A program made the position numbers and the translations under genes. Positions 13,536 through 21,820 of a DNA stretch of 64,000 bases are shown here, in pieces; position 1 is the stretch's first letter, and every line of letters starts with the position of its first letter. Origin of the DNA: Heliopora coerulea (lineage: Eukaryota; Cnidaria; Anthozoa; Scleralcyonacea; Helioporidae); contig JASJOG010000295.1 of the NCBI GenBank assembly GCA_030142905.1, positions 62,001-126,000 on the forward strand, in the 5' to 3' direction. A model generated the notes under the pieces. The model did no database searches, had not been told where the DNA came from, and saw only the letters and a list, made by a program, of their open reading frames with translations.

Positions 13536-15058
13536 CCAACTTTTAATCTTTCTGGTGCTAGCGGGTATTCGTTATGTAAATCATGGAGATCTTCAGGGTA
13601 TTCCAAGTTAACTTCTAATATACAAGAAAATTTTTCCCAATTTTGTAATTCCTTTTCATTCATCCATTTAAAATCTCTCACAGGAAGTTTTTTACCCATA
13701 GCCCACCCATAAAGATTATTTGCGTCTAAATAAGCAAGATATATATTATCTTCTTCACGATTATACTTTGAACTCATATAAGGATTATTAGCTTTTGCAT
13801 ATCGCTTTGTAATAGTGGAAATTCCTCCTCTAATTCCATTTTCAACCATAAGATACATTTGTGGGTCAGATAATAAGTCCAATTCAACTCCAGTTATTTT
13901 TAACATTGCATCCCAAGCAAGCCCTGGAGAAGTATAATACCAAGCGGGGTCTAATTTATAATTTTTTTTACAAACTTTTCTAAAATTTTCAAAAACATCT
14001 GCTAACAAAATAACATCAGTTTTTAGATATAAATCATAATACTCTCTCATATTTTTAATATTAAATTTTTTCCAAACATTTTGCGCATGTTCATAGTCTG
14101 CTTCGCTTATATTTTCATCATTTAATTTTGAATAAAATTCCTTAATATCAGGTAATTTTACTTCTTTTAATTTTTCAATACTATCAAACCAATCATATGG
14201 AAACACCCCTTTTCTAGTTAGTAATTCTCGTTCACTTTGTTCACTGTAAAATTTTTTCATGATGTTTAAATCGTTTTCATTCAAGTTGCTTACTAATTTT
14301 CCTAAACTACTTGACATAAATTTAAAACTATCAATAAATCTAATTTGTTTTTTAACATTAATCACTTCTTTGATTTTAAATTTTAAGTTGTTGTTAGAGT
14401 TGTTTTGTGTTTCAACATTTTCACCTTTTTCATTATATTCAATTTTTTCATCTTTTTCAACGTTACTTAATATCTCATATTCAATTATGTTCGATTCATT
14501 TTGTGATTTGTTTTGAAATTGTTTTTCAGTGATAATTTTTTCAGAAACAAATTTATCAACAATAATTTCCTTTGTAAATGAAATATATTTCTCCTCAGTG
14601 TTGGGTATACAATTAATTTCACCTTCTGAAACACCTAGATTTTTTATAAACAAATGACTATCATAATTTTGTAAATTGTGAAATATAACTGGAATAAATT
14701 TAGGATTTTTCATTTTTGAATTACAACTAGTACAAGCAGCACCTCGATATTTTCCTGTATAATGACAATGGTCTTTAACTTTACCGTTATCAGCAAATTC
14801 TTTTCCACATGCATAACATTTATTAGCTTTTTCAAAATCTTTTTTATCCTTTTCTCTTAATATTATCTTTTTTGAAAATTTAAATTGCTCATGAATTTTT
14901 TTAATATCATTTTCAAGCATTTCTACAAATTTTGTTGAAACATCATCATAATTATCTTTTTTTGTGTAAATAACTGATTTTGGAGGAAATAAATTATCAT
15001 CAAAACATTTTATCAAATAACAAAATCCAGAAGGTTCATGTTTTCGAAATTGTTTTGT

Positions 15059-15092
15059 ACGCGAAGCGTGTTCACCTGACGGTTCACCAATA
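15059..15092. repeat. Mini-hairpin insertion inside polymerase gene (second)
   Basis: ACGC-GAA-GCGT at 15059-15069 is followed by GTTCACCTGACGGTTCACC. Its reverse complement shares TGAACCGYCAGGTGA with the 13491 element, in the opposite orientation. It encodes GEPSGEHASRT within the exonuclease region. Confidence 0.75.
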
Positions 15093-16651
15093 TTTTTATC
15101 CTCATATTTTAAATTACATTCAAAATCTGCATAAATTACAAATGGAACATTGTGCATTTTTTCATAATTTTTAAACTTTAATTTTTCTCCTTTATTTGGA
15201 TAAACAGTTTTTCCACATTTATATTTTGAACAATATTCCAAATGATTTTTAAGAGTTTTTTCATTTCTAAAATTTTGTAAACAATAATTACAAATATGTA
15301 TTTTTTCTTTGCTTTTATTGACTTGGGTTGAAAATAATCTGTTCATATTTTTAATTAAACAATAATGTTTATCACCATTTTCATTGGTTATTAACAATAT
15401 GTTCACATGCGTGTTTGCATGTGTGTTCACATGCATGTTGATTTGTTCCAAGTCTAATTTACTCACCCTCAAAGGAAAAATTTCGTGATTTTTATTTCAA
15501 AACCTTTTTTCTTCATTATATCCAAATAAATTAATTGCAATGTTATTATTTTTTTCAAATTTATCAATATCTGTAAACCCACACGGGAATTTCATACCTT
15601 TTGTATTAAAACTCTCAGCTTTCTTGTTTAAAATTTTTGTAATTCTTCCAGGATTTTTCAAATTAGGATTAGTTTTAAAAAGTTCACAATAAACATTTTT
15701 GGTCATCATTTTGTGGATTAATAATTGCATTTTTATTTTTTAAAAATTTTGGAGTAGGAATATAAGATGATGCAAGTAATCGTTTAATTTTGTTAATATT
15801 AAGAATTATTTTTAAATTTTTATCAAATTTCCATAAACTTGAATTTCTTAAAAATTCTTCGAAACTTTGAATAATTTTATTTTTCATTTTTTCATATATT
15901 TCATCAAAATTGCTTCCATCAAAAATTTCTTCATAATAACTATGAAAATGTGCTTTATCTGTAGTTTCTTCTCCAGTTGCTGGATTTACTTTTTTCATTA
16001 AACATACAAGAGTTATTTGTTGCTTTGTACTTGGGTATTTTTTAAATTTTTTTATTACCAATGGTTTTATTTTTCCCAACAGACTCAAAGGGTCATATAA
16101 AGATAATCCGAATTTTTCCAAATCCATTTCATATCTTTTTGTTACTTTCAAAGCTTCTTTATTCAATTTAAACTTTGGTTCTGAAATATCACTATAATAT
16201 AAATCATATTCTTGGTTTCCTTGTAAATCATTAAATATATCTAAAACATTTTTTTCTAAATCATTATACCAATTTTTAGTATTTTTGTTTATTTTGTATT
16301 CATCAAATAAATGAATTGTTTCTTCTCTATATTTTTTAAATGAATTATTTATTTTTTTGAATTAATATTTGAATAATATTTTTGAGGTCTCAATATTTCA
16401 TTATAGGAATAATTAGGATTTGGAGAATCAAGTATATAACCAGTATCTGGAGTACCAAGTGTATAATTACCATCTGTAGTATCAGGTGTATCATCAGTAT
16501 CTATAGAATCAATAATATAATTATCATATGGAGAATCATAAACATCATACATATCATCATTATCTGGGTAATCAATTTCATTACCCGAATTTAAAAAATA
16601 ATTTTGGTTAAATAAAGAAGGTGCATTTTTATAAGTTAGTCTTGTGTTCAT

Positions 16652-16673
16652 TTATTTATATATATATTTTTTT
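16652..16673 (-). promoter_or_regulatory. TATATAAATAAATG start-site motif of the polymerase gene
   Basis: The minus strand reads ATATATATATAAATAA directly before the ATG at 16651. The same AAATAA or TATAAATAA run abuts the ATG of many genes in this element: 18109, 18423, 18935, 20671, 21343, 22652, 23770 and 27170. It may be a late-type promoter or short leader. Inference only. Confidence 0.5.
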
Positions 16674-16759
16674 AAATACTTTTTAAACGTGAAAAAAATT
16701 TTTTTAAAAGTGATAATATCACGTGACTTATTTATATAAAAAATAATAAAAAAATAAAA

Positions 16760-16818
16760 GGAACACTTTGTGTTCCTGAGCAAAGCAAAAGAATAAAAAT
16801 CAAACGATTTTTATTCTT
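16760..16818. repeat. Intergenic hairpin cassette A1
   Basis: GGAACAC-TTT-GTGTTCC at 16760-16776 (7-bp stem, 3-nt loop) is followed by TGAGCAAAGC, then a perfect 13-bp stem AAGAATAAAAATC (16789-16801) and its complement (16806-16818) with loop AAAC. It lies just downstream of the gene ending at 16872, so it could act as a 3'-end or terminator structure. The same cassette recurs at 17223-17313. Confidence 0.85.
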
Positions 16819-16871
16819 AATTAATAATAAATTTTAATTAAATGATATTGAAAATGTTTTTCCGTTGCTTT

Positions 16872-17174
16872 TTAAGTCTTTTTTGTTTTTATTCTATATT
16901 TTATACATTCTGCATTAATGTTAAAATTTTTTGCAGCAGAATGAAGACTAATAAAAGTTAAAATTTCACCTGTTTCTTTGTTTTTAATAATTATTGATAC
17001 TGGTTTATTAATTTTTCCTCTACAGTATTTTTCATATTTTTCATTAGGTTTTGTGATTTCAAAACCTAACATTTTTTCAAGTTCATTTTTATTATAATTA
17101 TTATAATATTTTATTTTTCTACTTTTTGCAATTTCTCTTAATTGAGAAATATTATAATTACTTTGATTATTCAT
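16872..17174 (-). CDS. SAP-like plus NUMOD1-like DNA-binding protein
   Basis: A 100-aa protein of the Polinton. Residues about 8-36 (ISQLREIAKSRKIKYYNNYN, then a KNELEKML helix) look like a SAP-type DNA-binding helix pair. Residues about 58-92 (PVSIIIKNKETGEILTFISL, then HSAAKNFNI) match the NUMOD1 module that binds DNA in phage and intron homing endonucleases. No nuclease catalytic domain is present, so a DNA-binding or regulatory role is likely. The ATG at 17174 follows CTTAAATAAAAT. Its upstream ~33 bp and downstream hairpin cassette are shared with the next gene at 17342-17641. The C-terminus is Lys-rich and may be shortened. Domain calls are by eye; the function is inferred. Confidence 0.7.
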   Translation of the reverse strand: MNNQSNYNISQLREIAKSRKIKYYNNYNKNELEKMLGFEITKPNEKYEKYCRGKINKPVSIIIKNKETGEILTFISLHSAAKNFNINAECIKYRIKTKKT

Positions 17175-17209
17175 ATTTTATTTAAGAGAAAATTTTTTAA
17201 AAGAAAAAA
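17175..17209 (-). promoter_or_regulatory. Leader shared by two MNNQ genes (copy 1)
   Basis: The upstream sequence, with core TTTTCTCTTAAATAAAA just before the ATG, matches 17642-17675 upstream of the neighbouring gene nearly base for base. The match continues into the first codons (MNNQ in both). It is a likely duplicated promoter or leader. Confidence 0.65.
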
Positions 17210-17222
17210 TGAAAAAAAAAAA

Positions 17223-17313
17223 GGAACACAAAGTGTTCCTGAGCAAAGCGAAAGAATAAAAATCAAATGAACACAAATCGTTCCTGAGTTCAACGAACAT
17301 GATTTTTATTCTT
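17223..17313. repeat. Intergenic hairpin cassette A2
   Basis: GGAACAC-AAA-GTGTTCC at 17223-17239 is followed by TGAGCAAAGC, then AAGAATAAAAATC (17252-17264) pairing with 17301-17313. The loop holds a further mini-hairpin GTTC-AAC-GAAC (17288-17298). It is the same cassette as 16760-16818 with a longer loop, and lies downstream of the gene ending at 17342. Confidence 0.85.
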
Positions 17314-17341
17314 AAATACACACACAGTCACATAGCAGCCT

Positions 17342-17641
17342 TCAATGATTAAATATAAAAATATTAAATAATGGTTTTAATCTTTTTGGTTTCAAAATAA
17401 TTTTATAATTTGTATAAATTTGTTCTTCGGTTTCATAATCAATTTCAAAATCACTAAAAATACAAAATTTTCCTTTATAATTTATAATAAATTCATGATA
17501 TGTTAATAATTCTCCTTCACCTAAAATTTTATAAATTTCTTCAATAAAAATATAATATAAATGATCTTTATCTTTATTTTTATAATCTTCATAATCTAAA
17601 AACACCTCAACAACTTTTTCTGAAACTACTTGATTGTTCAT
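17342..17641 (-). CDS. Hypothetical Polinton protein (99 aa)
   Basis: I do not recognise this protein. It is 99 aa, rich in Tyr, Glu and Lys, with alternating hydrophobic stretches (VVEVFLDYEDY, HLYYIFIEEIYKIL, FCIFSDFEIDYE) that suggest a small mixed alpha/beta fold. There is no signal peptide or membrane helix. The ATG at 17641 follows CTTAAATAAAAA. It begins MNNQ like its downstream neighbour and shares that gene's leader and 3' hairpin cassette, but the rest of the protein is unrelated. An early or accessory role is possible but not supported by any motif. Confidence 0.6.
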   Translation of the reverse strand: MNNQVVSEKVVEVFLDYEDYKNKDKDHLYYIFIEEIYKILGEGELLTYHEFIINYKGKFCIFSDFEIDYETEEQIYTNYKIILKPKRLKPLFNIFIFNH

Positions 17642-17722
17642 TTTTTATTTAAGAGAAAATTTTTTAAAAGAAAAATTTTTTTCATACAAATTTGTAAACT
17701 ATGTAACCTCGTGAAAGTCCAA

Positions 17723-18109
17723 TCAGAAAAAAGCTACATTTTGATATTCTTTCATTTCATCTGAAGGTTTATAATAATCTTCCAATTTTGGTTCATTTTC
17801 CGATGAATTATTATACTCAAGTGACAAATTTTTCTCGCGTTGATATGCTTCAGCAAGAGTTTTCAAAGACATGTTTGTTCGATTTATATCAGCATTTGCA
17901 TCAGATAATTGTTGTCTTAACCTTTCAATTTCTTCTTTTCTTTTCACTTGCTCTTCATACCATTTTTCCTTTGCTTCGCTCAGTTTTTCCATTGCTTCAT
18001 TATGTCTTTTTATCTCTTTTTCATATCCAGAATGATTTAATTTTGAAAATAAAAATCCAGCATCTGCAAAAGCAACTGCATTAAATAATCCACCAACTAC
18101 TGTTTCCAT
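17723..18109 (-). CDS. Coiled-coil protein with hydrophobic N-terminus (128 aa)
   Basis: The N-terminal ~25 residues (METVVGGLFNAVAFADAGFL) are hydrophobic and glycine-containing, as in a membrane-inserting helix. Residues about 30-110 form a long charged coiled coil (KRHNEAMEKLSEAKEKWYEE and following heptads). The C-terminus is acidic and Tyr-rich. I believe similar proteins recur in cnidarian Polintons, but I cannot name a family. A virion or membrane-associated structural role is plausible by inference. The ATG at 18109 is preceded by GAAAAATAA. The gene is intact and lies in the leftward cluster between the MNNQ genes and two small membrane proteins. Confidence 0.65.
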   Translation of the reverse strand: METVVGGLFNAVAFADAGFLFSKLNHSGYEKEIKRHNEAMEKLSEAKEKWYEEQVKRKEEIERLRQQLSDANADINRTNMSLKTLAEAYQREKNLSLEYNNSSENEPKLEDYYKPSDEMKEYQNVAFF

Positions 18110-18136
18110 TTATTTTTCTTTAATTTTTTTATTTTA

Positions 18137-18185
18137 CAGCTTCGCTGCTGACAGAATCTTTGATTCTGGATCCTTCGGTCGATCG
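18137..18185. repeat. Mini-hairpin cluster
   Basis: CAGC-TTC-GCTG (18137-18147) is followed by CAGAATC-TTT-GATTCTG (18152-18168; 7-bp stem, triloop), then GATCCTTCGGTCGATC. It is intergenic between two leftward genes. The modules and spacers match those at 21384-21464 and 25119-25181. Confidence 0.85.
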
Positions 18186-18189
18186 CTTT

Positions 18190-18423
18190 CTAAGATTTGA
18201 AAGGGTTCTCAGGAATCCACTTTTTGTCTTGTGCATATTTAATTCCAAGTGTTGATAATCCTACAGCTGCTGTAAGTTTTAAAGTAGGAACTAAACTAGC
18301 CGGAGTTGACAAACCATCACTAAATACTCTTCTTGTTATCATTCCGATTCCCACAGCACCCATTGTAATTAGTGTAGAATCATATAATTCATTCATAGCT
18401 TCTTTTCTATTCATTTCGGTCAT
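18190..18423 (-). CDS. Small membrane protein (77 aa)
   Basis: A 77-aa protein with a hydrophobic, glycine-rich central segment (about residues 16-32, STLITMGAVGIGMITRR) and a second one (about 44-62, LVPTLKLTAAVGLSTLGIKY), so probably two membrane helices. It ends in a charged tail. The ATG at 18423 follows TATATAAATAA, the start motif common in this element. It is intact. I cannot assign a family; a virion membrane or assembly role would fit its neighbours, but this is inference. Confidence 0.6.
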   Translation of the reverse strand: MTEMNRKEAMNELYDSTLITMGAVGIGMITRRVFSDGLSTPASLVPTLKLTAAVGLSTLGIKYAQDKKWIPENPFKS

Positions 18424-18456
18424 TTATTTATATACATAAAAAAATTTTTTTTATTA

Positions 18457-18507
18457 AAAACCTGTAAGGTTCTTTGGACGATCACGGTTTGCTTTCTTAC
18501 AGGTTTT
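18457..18507. terminator. Hairpin at gene end (12-bp stem)
   Basis: AAAACCTGTAAG at 18457-18468 pairs with CTTACAGGTTTT at 18496-18507. The stop codon of the leftward gene 18497-18931 lies inside the right arm. Position and structure suggest a 3'-end or termination hairpin. Function inferred. Confidence 0.55.
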
Positions 18508-18931
18508 CAATAGAACACCTTGATGGACCACCCTGCAATTGTGGACTTTTAATTTTGACCTCATTCTTTCTTACTATTTCTTTTTCTTCTCTTTGTTGCT
18601 GCAGCTTCGCTGCACGTGAGACCTCTGGTCGATGCGCTGCAGCTTCGCTGCTTTCCCTTTTGTCTTTTTTATATGCAAAGTATAATCCACCCAGCGCAGC
18701 AACAACTCCTACCCCTCCAATCAAATACCGCAAAGCGAAAGGTTCAAAATCAATGTAATTATTTATTTCTTCATTTTCTACTTCGCTTCGCTGTCTTGCT
18801 TTTCTTTCTTTTGCTTCTCTTGAAATTTTTGCTAATCTTTTTCCCAATTCTACTTTTCTTGGGTCTTTTACTTTAACAGCTTTGCTACTTTCAGATTTTT
18901 CAACTGCTGTTACTTTATCAACCTTGTTCAC
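18497..18931 (-). CDS. Single-pass membrane protein with mini-hairpin-encoded insert; start disturbed
   Basis: The protein has a basic N-terminal half (Lys/Arg-rich coiled stretch, LGKRLAKISREAKERKARQR), one clear membrane helix (about residues 69-87, YLIGGVGVVAALGGLYFAYK) and a charged C-terminal tail. The tail residues SSEAAAHRPEVSRAAKL are encoded by the mini-hairpins at 18601-18651. The only ATG placed after the usual TATAAATAA motif is at 18935, in a different frame that meets a stop after five codons. The long frame opens at a GTG (18931). A one-base change close to the start is therefore likely, and the gene may be defective. No family recognised. Confidence 0.6.
   Translation of the reverse strand: MNKVDKVTAVEKSESSKAVKVKDPRKVELGKRLAKISREAKERKARQRSEVENEEINNYIDFEPFALRYLIGGVGVVAALGGLYFAYKKDKRESSEAAAHRPEVSRAAKLQQQREEKEIVRKNEVKIKSPQLQGGPSRCSIENL
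18601..18651. repeat. Mini-hairpin cluster inside coding sequence
   Basis: GCAGC-TTC-GCTGC (18601-18613), GACC-TCT-GGTC (18620-18630) and GCAGC-TTC-GCTGC again (18639-18651), joined by CACGTGA and GATGCGCT. All lie in the 3' part of the membrane-protein gene and keep its frame. Confidence 0.9.
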
Positions 18932-19183
18932 TCATTTATTTATAATTTTATTTTTTTATTTAGAATTTATTCAAACAGCGAAGCTGAGCGCAAGCGTTAT
19001 TTACATGTTATTTATAAATAAAATTAAATAAAAGTCAAGTAAATTTTAAATAACCACAAATGTTATTTAAAATTTATTTACAATTTATTTAAAATTTATT
19101 CAAAGTTATTTATGAATAAAATTAAATAAACCTAAAAGTACTGCAAAGCAGTTCAAGTAAATCCTTAAAACAGTCCTTCCAGG
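18932..19183. other. AT-rich spacer with mini-hairpins and TTATTTA repeats
   Basis: It contains CAGC-GAA-GCTG (18976-18986), CGC-AA-GCG just after it, and ACTGC-AAA-GCAGT (19140-19152). Between them lies a run of related TTATTTAAAATTTATTTA and AAATTAAATAAA words, partly in inverted arrangement. No gene seen. Confidence 0.7.
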
Positions 19184-20671
19184 TTACAAATCATTTAAAA
19201 TAGATTCATCAAAATCTACATTAAATTTTTTACACAATGCAACATGATTTGTTAATATTTCTTTTTCGTTCATTTTTCTTTCAGTTAATATAGAAGTGAA
19301 AAAAATCTCTCCTTCAAATATAAAAGTATTTTTTGAAATATCAGATCCAAAAAGTAAATTATTTGTTCCACTTGTTATTGCTCGAGATGTAAAATCTTTA
19401 ATTAATTTTCCATTTGCCCAAAAACTTGATTTATTTGTTTTTGGATTACTTTCCGCATCAATATGAACACTTATGCAATGGACTTTGTATTTTTCAAAAA
19501 TATTTGTTTTAATTGGAAAATAACTTTGATCTATCTCATAATAGTCTGTTGTTCCTCCACCATATATAACAAATTTATTTTTATTTTTATATCCAAATCC
19601 TCTCCAATTATCTTGATCTGTATTTTTATTCCCCATTATTATTGTCATTTTGTCATTATTAAGAGTATAATCCAAAATTAAATAAACAAGGAAAAAATTT
19701 AAATAATCTTTTTTTCCTGATTGAGTATTGATGTTTAAATTTAAACTCATTTTGCTGTTAAGTCCGTGAAAGAATAAAATTTTTTTATTTGAAACATAAC
19801 TAGAATTTTTAAAAATAGGTTGTTTTGATTTGTTGGTTTCTGTAAAATTTTCATCTGAAATTTTTGATTGATTATACCAAACTTCTATTTTTTTATCTGT
19901 TCCATCATATTTTAAATAACTTGTTCGATCATAAATTTCACCATAAAAATTAAAATCCGAATTTAATATGAAACTTTGAATAAGGTTTAATTGGTGGGCA
20001 GTATTTTTAAGCGAAGTGCGCACCGTTTCGGTTTTATCATTAACAAGTTTGTCCACTTATTTTTTCCTAGTTAAATGTGTATTTTCTGTTGGATCTGAAT
20101 TTTTAATAATTTTATGATTTCCCATATTAATATCTCCAGTCATTGTTCCACCTGTTTTTGATAATTTTGTATCAACATATTTTTTTCTCGTCAAATGTGT
20201 TTGAAGTGTGGGATTTGTTGAAGAAATAATTTTATTATTTCCAATTGTTATATCACCAGTCATTGTTCCTCCAGATAAAGACAATTTTGTATCATGTTGA
20301 TCATCCACATATTTTTTTCTTGTGAGTGAATTGTCGCTGTTTGGATCTGAAGTTGTGATGATTTTATTATTCCCAATTGTGATATCACCTGTCATTGTTC
20401 CTAATGATAAAGGTAATCTGGTGTTATCTCTATCATCCACATATTTTTTTCTTGAAAGAGCATCTTTATAGTCTGGATCTTTTGAGGTTAAAACTTGATA
20501 AGTATTTGTGTAAATATCTCTTTTAATTTTACTTCTTTCAACACCCAACCAAGTGACTTTTTCCATTTTTATAAAGTTTATAATGTCTCCTGTCGTATCC
20601 CCTCCTGTAGTGGAAAGTTTTCCTGTTACATCAGATTCATGTTTGCTTTCATATCCGTAAAATAAACTCAT
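19184..20671 (-). pseudogene. Fibre protein: tail-fibre-like repeats plus lectin-like C-terminal domain, one in-frame stop
   Basis: One frame of about 495 codons, interrupted only by TAA at 20057-20059. The N-terminal third has four repeats of about 40 residues built on LSLSGGTMTGDITIGNNKI followed by an LTRKKYVD word. This resembles the shaft repeats of phage tail fibres and would form a trimeric fibre. The stop replaces the Tyr of the fourth RKKYVD word, so it is a point lesion. The C-terminal ~270 residues are rich in beta strands (KIEVWYNQ, KFVIYGGGTTDYYEID, SFWANGKLIKDF, EGEIFFTSILT) and resemble a concanavalin/LamG-type jelly roll, likely the receptor- or glycan-binding head. The ATG at 20671 abuts the stop of the preceding gene (TAAATG). 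Confidence 0.8.
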
Positions 20672-21343
20672 TTATTTAATAATAATTTCCAATAAAACAT
20701 TTCCAATTGAACCACTACCATGGTTTCCTTCTACTTTGAATATTAATTCATTATAAATTCCATTTGATAATTTTATTCCTCCTGTTTCTTCAGGCGGATA
20801 AATTTTAGAAACACTGCCTTTTAATGTTTGTTCAGATTCAATTGGAATTTGTATAAGAATGTCACTTCTTTTACCATTTACAAAATTTTTACTTTTATCA
20901 ATCATATTACAGCTTATGTTTACATATTCCAAATTATTGTTGATATTTACTTCGTTGTCACTTTCTGTTAAAGTATTTGGAGATATAACTTTATTAACGG
21001 GAAATCCTAGTATGGGTGCAAATGTTTGTAAATTTAATGTTTTATCTGATTTTATTGTACATTTTCCTGAAAAATCAATTTGTTCCTGTTCAATTTTTCC
21101 AACATTTTCAAATTCTGTTTTTAAAATATTAAAGGTATAATACCCATCTTTGAATCCAATTTTTGTATTATTATAGGTATAATGATGAATATTTGCATCC
21201 AAATTATTATAATTCCAAAAAATACTTACTGATTTTACAAACATTTTACCGCTACAATTACTTAATATAATTGGTTCATCTAATGGAATTATTTTTTCTG
21301 AGTTTTCATCTTTTGTGATGAAGATTTTTAAAGATATTGTCAT
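20672..21343 (-). CDS. Probable minor capsid (penton-like) protein
   Basis: A 223-aa protein with strand-rich sequence throughout, no membrane helix and no enzymatic motif. It starts SLKIFITKDENSEKIIPLDE, with later strands such as KMFVKSVSIFWNYNN, SDILIQIPI, YNELIFKVEG and NVLLEIII. Size and strand pattern fit the single jelly-roll penton protein that forms the capsid vertices in Polintons. Its place directly upstream of the fibre gene fits too, because fibres attach to pentons in adenovirus-like capsids. The ATG at 21343 follows TATAAAATAA; the stop codon touches the fibre ATG. The gene is intact. The penton assignment is inferred from size, composition and context. Confidence 0.55.
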   Translation of the reverse strand: MTISLKIFITKDENSEKIIPLDEPIILSNCSGKMFVKSVSIFWNYNNLDANIHHYTYNNTKIGFKDGYYTFNILKTEFENVGKIEQEQIDFSGKCTIKSDKTLNLQTFAPILGFPVNKVISPNTLTESDNEVNINNNLEYVNISCNMIDKSKNFVNGKRSDILIQIPIESEQTLKGSVSKIYPPEETGGIKLSNGIYNELIFKVEGNHGSGSIGNVLLEIIIK

Positions 21344-21383
21344 TTATTTTATAATATATATTTTGATTCAAAACTTTGTTCCT

Positions 21384-21464
21384 GCACCTTTGGTGCTGAG
21401 ACCTCTGGTCGATGACAGAATCTTTGATTCTGGATCCTCTGGTCGATCAGAGCACGTACCGTGC
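21384..21464. repeat. Mini-hairpin composite cluster B1
   Basis: In order: GCACC-TTT-GGTGC (21384-21396), GACC-TCT-GGTC (21400-21410), CAGAATC-TTT-GATTCTG (21416-21432), GATCC-TCT-GGTC (about 21434-21444), GCACG-TAC-CGTGC (21452-21464). The first three, read on the minus strand, have the same order and linkers (TCATC and TCA) as the cluster at 25119-25181. Confidence 0.92.
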
Positions 21465-21805
21465 GATTAAAATTCCACCAATTATTGATAAAGATAAAAC
21501 AATTAAATTATCACCCGTAGCAGCGTTTGTGCCGGTTTTTAATTGTTTGCTGGACCTTTGGTCCTGCACCTTTGGTGTTGCACCTTTGGTGCTGAGACCT
21601 TCCGTCGATGAGAACTTCGTTCGATGTTTTTTGTTACTTTAGCAACCAAAGGCTGTTTATTGGTCTATGGTTGTTGTTCAGTTCCTAATGTTTCTAATTT
21701 TTTCAAGTCATGCGCTCCCAGTTGTTTTTTTACAGCGCTTGCGCCGGCTACGCCGTGTTCTTTAACCCGGTAATAATTTAAATTTTTGTTAATTCCAAAA
21801 ACCAT
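21447..21805 (-). pseudogene. Small membrane protein gene, broken and carrying mini-hairpins
   Basis: The ATG at 21805 opens a basic N-terminal segment (MVFGINKNLNYYRVKEHG). It meets TAG near 21676-21678, then TAA near 21535, with a frame change near the second. Beyond that a different frame encodes a clear membrane helix (NLIVLSLSIIGGILIARYVL) before TGA at 21447-21449. The middle part is made largely of mini-hairpin DNA (21552-21622). This looks like a small single-pass membrane protein gene damaged by stops and a frame change, with palindromic insertions inside it. No family recognised. Confidence 0.55.
21552..21622. repeat. Mini-hairpin composite cluster B2
   Basis: GGACC-TTT-GGTCC (21552-21564), CACC-TTT-GGTG (21567-21577), GCACC-TTT-GGTGC (21580-21592), a degenerate GACCTTCCGTC (21597-21607) and GAAC-TTC-GTTC (21612-21622). 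Linkers TGA and GATGA match cluster B1. Nearby are GCGCTTGCGC (21737-21746) and GGC-TAC-GCC. Confidence 0.9.
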
Positions 21806-21820
21806 ATTTTCATCAGAAAC

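Larger units (their letters stand above)
12466..16651 (-). pseudogene. Protein-primed DNA polymerase B of the Polinton, broken in five places
   Basis: This would replicate the element by protein-primed synthesis from its ends. Coding pieces in order are 16651-16349 (Asp-rich N-terminus), about 16350-15684, 15730-15497, 15496-13010 (the large piece), 13009-12617 and about 12640-12466. Visible motifs are a C2H2-like finger (CNYC...HLEYC), exonuclease ADFECN, an HNH-like zinc segment (CYACG...DHCHYTGKYRG...CTSC), FHNLQNYDSHLF, YLKTDVILLADVF, polymerase motif A DANNLYGWAM, motif B NNSVFGKTMEN and motif C FTDTDSL. Interruptions are a frame change in a seven-A run (16352-16358), a frame change near 15690-15715, TGA at 15497-15499, TAA at 13010-13012 just before motif C, and a frame change near 12640. 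The reading frame continues through 15499 and 13012 with the usual family sequence, so these are stops inside one gene. Two mini-hairpins lie within it (13492, 15059). Confidence 0.93.

Noticed and set aside
15497..15730. A separate 77-aa gene upstream of the large polymerase piece
   Set aside because: It is in frame with the large piece and carries the usual N-terminal polymerase words (NPGRITKIL, GYNEE).
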